This document shows positions 60,510-64,000 of a stretch of 64,000 nt of DNA, in pieces. The DNA is from DATGLG01 sp035294245 (GTDB lineage: Bacteria > Pseudomonadota > Alphaproteobacteria > JACZXZ01), in NCBI GenBank assembly GCA_035294245.1, contig DATGLG010000004.1, positions 248,001 through 312,000 of the forward strand, written 5' to 3'. The position numbers and the translations under genes were made by a program. Numbering within the stretch: position 1 is the stretch's first letter; each line of letters opens with the position of its first letter. The notes under the pieces are model-generated. The model was given only the letters and a program-made list of their open reading frames with translations. It made no database searches and was not told where the DNA came from.

Positions 60510-60529
60510 GGCGGGGCCGTGGTCCCGCC
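60510..60529 (+). terminator. Intercistronic hairpin between binding-protein and permease genes
   Basis: GGCGGG and CCCGCC form a 6-bp stem with an 8-base loop in the 122-base gap after the binding-protein gene; a G-U pair can extend it. Hairpins here often protect the abundant binding-protein mRNA and lower permease expression. No U-tract follows. Confidence 0.4.
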
Positions 60530-60579
60530 GGAAGCATTGGGCGCTCCTTGCATCCGCTCGCGTCGTACCCCAGGCATTC

Positions 60580-61557
60580 ATGACCCTGTGGCGCTACATC
60601 CTTCACCGCCTCCTCCAAGCGATCGTCACGCTTTTCGCCGTCATTTCTCTCATGTGGGGGATGTTCCGCCTGATCCCCGGCGACCCGACGACGGTCTTCC
60701 TCGGCACCGGCGAGCTGCCCCCGGCGGCAATCGCTGCGCTGAAGAGGTCTTGGGGCCTCGATGAGCCCCTATCTCAACAGTACCTCCATTACATCGGCAA
60801 CCTCCTGACCGGAAACCTCGGGACCTCCTTCTTCTTCCGCCGTCCCGTGCTTGATGTCCTTCTGCCAATGCTGCTGAACACGGTGCTGTTGATGGGGGTC
60901 TCGATGGCCCTCGCGATGTTGATCGGGATTATCGTTGGCGCCTATCTCGGCTGGAAGCGCGGCCAGCGCGTCGAGGCGGTCGGCAGCCTGCTCGTGCTGA
61001 TCCCGCGCTCGCTGCCGATCTTTTGGATCGGCATCATGCTCCTCATGGCGTTTTCCTACGGGCTGCACTGGTTTCCGATCGGCGGCATAAGCACGCCGGC
61101 CTTCATCCCCGAAAGCGCCTTGGAGGCGTTGCCGGGATACGACCTCGTCCGGCACATGATCCTGCCCGTGCTGACCGCGGTTATTTATTTTGTCTCGGAT
61201 CCTCTGATGATCATGCGCACCAGCATGCTCGATGTGGTCGAGGAGGACTTCATCACCTTTGCGCGGGCGCGCGGCCTGCCGGACCGAACGGTGCGGCGCA
61301 TGGCACGCCGAAACGCGATTCGTCCGGTTCTGACCTACATCGCAATTATGGTCAGCTTCGCCTTGGGCGGTCAGGTTCTTCTCGAGGTCGTATTCTCCTG
61401 GCCGGGGATGGGAAGCCTCATGGTGAATTCCGTGGCCCAGCGCGACTATCCGGTAGCCCAGGCCGCATTCTTCCTCATGGCCGTGATCGTCGTCCTGCTC
61501 AATCTCGCGATCGATGTTCTATACGTCTTCCTCGATCCGAGGATTCGCTATGAGTAG
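60580..61557 (+). CDS. Peptide-type ABC permease (DppB-like)
   Basis: A 325-residue permease with six predicted helices. The N-terminal MTLWRYILHRLLQAIVTLFA and DPTTVFLGTGELPPAAIAAL are typical DppB/OppB openings. FITFARARGLPDRTVRRMAR is the EAA-type loop that docks the ATPase, and LLEVVFSWPGMGSLMVNSV is the usual C-terminal segment. The next permease overlaps its end by 8 bases, so translation is coupled. Confidence 0.93.
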   Translation: MTLWRYILHRLLQAIVTLFAVISLMWGMFRLIPGDPTTVFLGTGELPPAAIAALKRSWGLDEPLSQQYLHYIGNLLTGNLGTSFFFRRPVLDVLLPMLLNTVLLMGVSMALAMLIGIIVGAYLGWKRGQRVEAVGSLLVLIPRSLPIFWIGIMLLMAFSYGLHWFPIGGISTPAFIPESALEALPGYDLVRHMILPVLTAVIYFVSDPLMIMRTSMLDVVEEDFITFARARGLPDRTVRRMARRNAIRPVLTYIAIMVSFALGGQVLLEVVFSWPGMGSLMVNSVAQRDYPVAQAAFFLMAVIVVLLNLAIDVLYVFLDPRIRYE

Positions 61558-62443
61558 CGCTGCGGCTGCGGCCCCCGGTCGACTGCGCGGGCTGCGGGCG
61601 GCGGCCGCCGTCGCCCTCGCCTCGCCCATCGGCGCCGCTGGCGCGGCGATCCTGCTGCTCTTCGCTCTCATGGCGATTTTTGCGTCCGCGCTCGTTCCTT
61701 ATGACCCGCTCCAGGTCCAATACCTCCCGGGTCACCGGGTGGCCCAGCTTCTCCCGCCTTCGCATCGCTTCCTTTTTGGCACCACTTATTATGGCCGGGA
61801 TGTCCTGAGCCAGCTGATCGTCGGGACGCGCGTGGCGATGATCGTCGGGCTGACTTCCGCGTTCTTCATCACCGTCATCGGCACCAATGTGGGCCTCATC
61901 TCCGGCTATTATGGCGGCTGGGTCGACACCATCCTCATGCGCATCACCGACGTGGTGTTCGGGATTCCCTTCCTTCCCTTCGCAGTCGTTCTCGTCGCCC
62001 TTCTCAATCCCTCGCTCTTCAACATCGTGCTCACCATCTCATGTCTCTTGTGGCGAACCACGGCGCGGGTGATCCGATCGCAGGTGCTGAGCCTCCGCGA
62101 GCGGCCCTTCGTCAAGGCGGCGAAAGTGACCGGGGCAGGCGACCTGCGCGTCATGTATGTCCATATCCTCCCTAACGTCCTGCCCATGTCGCTGCTCTAC
62201 GTGGCACTCGGAATCGGATGGGCGGTATTGGCCGAGGCAAGCCTGAGCTTCCTCGGGTTCGGCGATCCTCAGATGCTCAGCTGGGGCGAGATGCTCTATT
62301 CGGCCTATCTCACCGGCTCGTTCCGCTCGTCGTGGTGGGTTGTGGTGCCGCCAGGAGTCTGCATCACCCTATTCGTTGCTTCCGCCTTCATGATCGGGCG
62401 CGAGTTCGAGATCCTGGTCAATCCTCGGCTTCGGCAGCCTTGA
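61550..62443 (+). CDS. Peptide-type ABC permease (DppC-like)
   Basis: A 297-residue permease. ASALVPYDPLQVQ and FLFGTTYYGRDVLSQLIVGTR are the DppC/OppC N-terminal signature. GGWVDTILMRITDVVFGIP and PFVKAAKVTGAGDLRVMYVH (coupling loop) follow, then EASLSFLGFGDPQMLSWGEM. ATG 61550 overlaps the DppB-like stop by 8 bases; an earlier frame start at 61514 was not used. Confidence 0.93.
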   Translation: MSSAAAAAPGRLRGLRAAAAVALASPIGAAGAAILLLFALMAIFASALVPYDPLQVQYLPGHRVAQLLPPSHRFLFGTTYYGRDVLSQLIVGTRVAMIVGLTSAFFITVIGTNVGLISGYYGGWVDTILMRITDVVFGIPFLPFAVVLVALLNPSLFNIVLTISCLLWRTTARVIRSQVLSLRERPFVKAAKVTGAGDLRVMYVHILPNVLPMSLLYVALGIGWAVLAEASLSFLGFGDPQMLSWGEMLYSAYLTGSFRSSWWVVVPPGVCITLFVASAFMIGREFEILVNPRLRQP

Positions 62444-62444
62444 G

Positions 62445-63449
62445 ATGGTGACGCTCGCGGTCAAGAACCTCACCATTGACTATCGCCAGAGGGGAACGAC
62501 GCTGCGCGCCGTGGACCACGCCTCGTTCTCCCTTGCAGATGGGGAGGCGCTTGGCATCGTCGGCGAATCAGGATGCGGGAAAAGCACTCTCGTGAAGGGG
62601 ATCTTGGCGCTCCTGCCGAAGAACGCCGTGGTGGCCGACGGCGCGGTGCTGCTCCAGGGCCAGAACATGCTCGGTCTCGACGAGGCGGCGCGCCGCCGGC
62701 TGCGCTGGACGGCCGTGGCCTATGTGACGCAGAGCGCCATGGATTCGCTGAATCCGGTCGCCCGCGTGATCGACCAATTCGCGCAGACCTGGCGCGCTCA
62801 CCGCCGCGGCGACGGCCACAGGCTGCACGCAACGGCCGAGGCGCTGTTCCGGAGCGTTGGCCTCGACCCGCGCTGGCTCGGGAGCTACCCCCACGAGCTG
62901 AGCGGCGGCATGCGCCAGCGCGTCATCATCGCCCTCTCCCTCCTGTTCGAGCCCGCGCTCTTTGTCGCTGACGAGCCGACGACCGGCCTCGATGTCATCG
63001 TGCAGCGCCAAGTCCTCGACCTTCTGCGGCGGGTGCGCACCGAGCATCGGATGGCGGTCATCTTCGTCAGCCACGACATCGCCGTGGTGGCCGAGCTCTG
63101 CAGCAGCGTCGCCGTGATGTATGCCGGCCGGATCGTCGAGAAGGGCGCCGCCGCCGACATCCTGGGCAGGCCGTGTCATCCCTATACGATCGGTCTCAAG
63201 CAGGCGTTCCCGGATATTCGTGATCCGCATCGCGTCCTCATCAGCATACCGGGCGCGCCTCCGCCTCTCGACATCCCCCTTTCAGGCTGCGCCTTTGCGC
63301 CGCGCTGCCCGTTCGTGCGTCGGCGCTGCCATACCGAGGCGCCCGTGCTGCGTGAGCTCGCCAGACGACAAGTGGCCTGCCATTTCGCCGAGGAGGCCGA
63401 CACCTTCCGCGAACGCGCGGCGGACCCTTCGATTTGGCAGCAGCGCTGA
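62445..63449 (+). CDS. Peptide-type ABC ATP-binding protein (DppD-like)
   Basis: A 334-residue ATPase. Walker A is IVGESGCGKSTLVKGI, the Q-loop VAYVTQSAMDSLNPV, the signature ELSGGMRQRVIIALSL, Walker B FVADEPTTGLDV and the H-loop IFVSHDIAVVAEL. A C-terminal oligopeptide/dipeptide domain contains CAFAPRCPFVRRRC and a further Cys, the four-Cys pattern that in Dpp/Opp ATPases can bind an Fe-S cluster. The start is one base after the DppC-like stop. Confidence 0.93.
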   Translation: MVTLAVKNLTIDYRQRGTTLRAVDHASFSLADGEALGIVGESGCGKSTLVKGILALLPKNAVVADGAVLLQGQNMLGLDEAARRRLRWTAVAYVTQSAMDSLNPVARVIDQFAQTWRAHRRGDGHRLHATAEALFRSVGLDPRWLGSYPHELSGGMRQRVIIALSLLFEPALFVADEPTTGLDVIVQRQVLDLLRRVRTEHRMAVIFVSHDIAVVAELCSSVAVMYAGRIVEKGAAADILGRPCHPYTIGLKQAFPDIRDPHRVLISIPGAPPPLDIPLSGCAFAPRCPFVRRRCHTEAPVLRELARRQVACHFAEEADTFRERAADPSIWQQR

Positions 63450-63454
63450 TCGCC

Positions 63455-64000
63455 ATGACGGGTGATCGCCCCATCGTCGAGCTCCACGAGGTGCGGAAAT
63501 GCTACCGCGGCCATCGCGGGCTCGGCGAGCTCCTGCTCCGAGCGCGGGCCGGCGACGAGACCTGGGCGCTCGACGGCGTCTCCTTCACGCTCGAGCGGGG
63601 CCGCGTCCTCGGGGTGGCAGGGGAGAGCGGGAGCGGCAAGTCCACCCTCGCCAATATCCTCGTCGGACTTGAGAAACCGACGAGCGGCAAGGTGCTGTTC
63701 GACGGGATCGATCTCGCCAGCCTGCAGAAATCCGGCCGACGCGCATTTCATCGCCACGTCCAGATGGTGTTCCAGGATCCTTATGCCTCCCTCAATCCAC
63801 GCTTCACGGTACGGCGCACCGTCGAGGAGCCGCTCATCGTGCAGGGATGCCCCTCGGGTTTGCGCATGGAGCGCACCGTGGCCGCGCTCGACCAGGCTGA
63901 GCTGCGCCCCGGCGGCGCTTTCCTCGACAAGTATCCTCACGAGCTCAGCGGCGGGCAGCGACAGCGGGTGGCGATCGCGCGCGCCATCGTGCTCGGGCCC
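63455..64000 (+). CDS. Peptide-type ABC ATP-binding protein (DppF-like), partial at window end
   Basis: The frame opens at ATG 63455 and runs off the right edge after 182 codons. Walker A (VAGESGSGKSTLANIL), the Q-loop (MVFQDPYASLNPRFTV) and the signature (ELSGGQRQRVAIARAI) are visible; Walker B and the C-terminal domain lie beyond the window. It would be the second ATPase of the Dpp-type importer, starting 5 bases after the DppD-like stop. Confidence 0.92.
   Translation, partial: MTGDRPIVELHEVRKCYRGHRGLGELLLRARAGDETWALDGVSFTLERGRVLGVAGESGSGKSTLANILVGLEKPTSGKVLFDGIDLASLQKSGRRAFHRHVQMVFQDPYASLNPRFTVRRTVEEPLIVQGCPSGLRMERTVAALDQAELRPGGAFLDKYPHELSGGQRQRVAIARAIVLGP

Noticed and set aside
1..64000. 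Mobile elements, CRISPR arrays, tRNA or rRNA genes.
   Set aside because: No transposase, integrase, regularly spaced repeats or cloverleaf-like sequence was recognised; a dedicated scan was not possible.

Overview
The window is GC-rich, gene-dense chromosomal DNA from a Gram-negative bacterium. The family mix points to an alphaproteobacterium, most likely order Hyphomicrobiales: repeated Liv, Pot and Dpp importers, GcvA-type LysR, IclR and XRE-cupin regulators, PYROXD2-like oxidoreductase, ADP-forming acyl-CoA synthetase, HyuA/HyuB. This placement is inference; no rRNA, tRNA or marker gene is present. No insertion sequence, phage or CRISPR array was seen.

Layout. (1) 1-7302: end of a phosphotransferase-like gene, an Lrp regulator, a HAD dehalogenase-like enzyme, a class III aminotransferase with a DAO-type oxidase, a GbcA/CntA-type Rieske oxygenase and its divergent LysR regulator. 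Theme: oxidation of amino and quaternary-ammonium compounds. (2) 7320-16762: a HipA relic, a tolC-mfp-RND efflux operon ending in a membrane-bound class III nucleotide cyclase, and a divergent two-component system. The region between them carries four copies of one 18-nt motif. (3) 16893-28658: an eight-gene minus-strand set (XRE-cupin regulator, PotBCAD-like importer, ADP-forming acyl-CoA synthetase, acyl-CoA dehydrogenase, PuuB-like oxidase), divergent from a PYROXD2-like oxidoreductase and an enoyl-CoA hydratase. It reads as import of a polyamine-like compound, oxidative deamination, CoA activation and beta-oxidation. (4) 28772-39757: two dihydropyrimidinase/hydantoinase paralogues and two carbamoyl-amide hydrolase paralogues, with an IclR regulator, a flavin monooxygenase-like protein, two amidohydrolases and an MmgE/PrpD protein. 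(5) 40214-54885: a complete Liv importer followed on the same strand by HyuA, HyuB, an SDR, an epimerase, an M24 hydrolase, a CobW GTPase, an N-carbamoylsarcosine-amidase-like hydrolase and an ICL/PEP-mutase-family lyase. (6) 54953-64000: an arginine-deiminase/DDAH-fold enzyme and an M42 aminopeptidase, divergent from an M20 hydrolase and a Dpp-type importer that runs off the window.

Taken together the window is a catabolic island for cyclic ureides, carbamoyl-amino acids, amines and modified peptides. Most sets pair a dedicated importer with hydrolases and a local regulator.

The most unusual observation is the Dpp-type binding protein at 58745-60457. Its two sequence halves are in reversed order relative to the SBP_bac_5 family, as expected of a natural circular permutation. 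Other points: a predicted HyuAB plus carbamoylsarcosine-amidase route with a metal chaperone, two divergent copies of a hydantoinase/carbamoylase module, the four-copy operator motif, and an M42 peptidase in which a metal-ligand Glu reads Gln.
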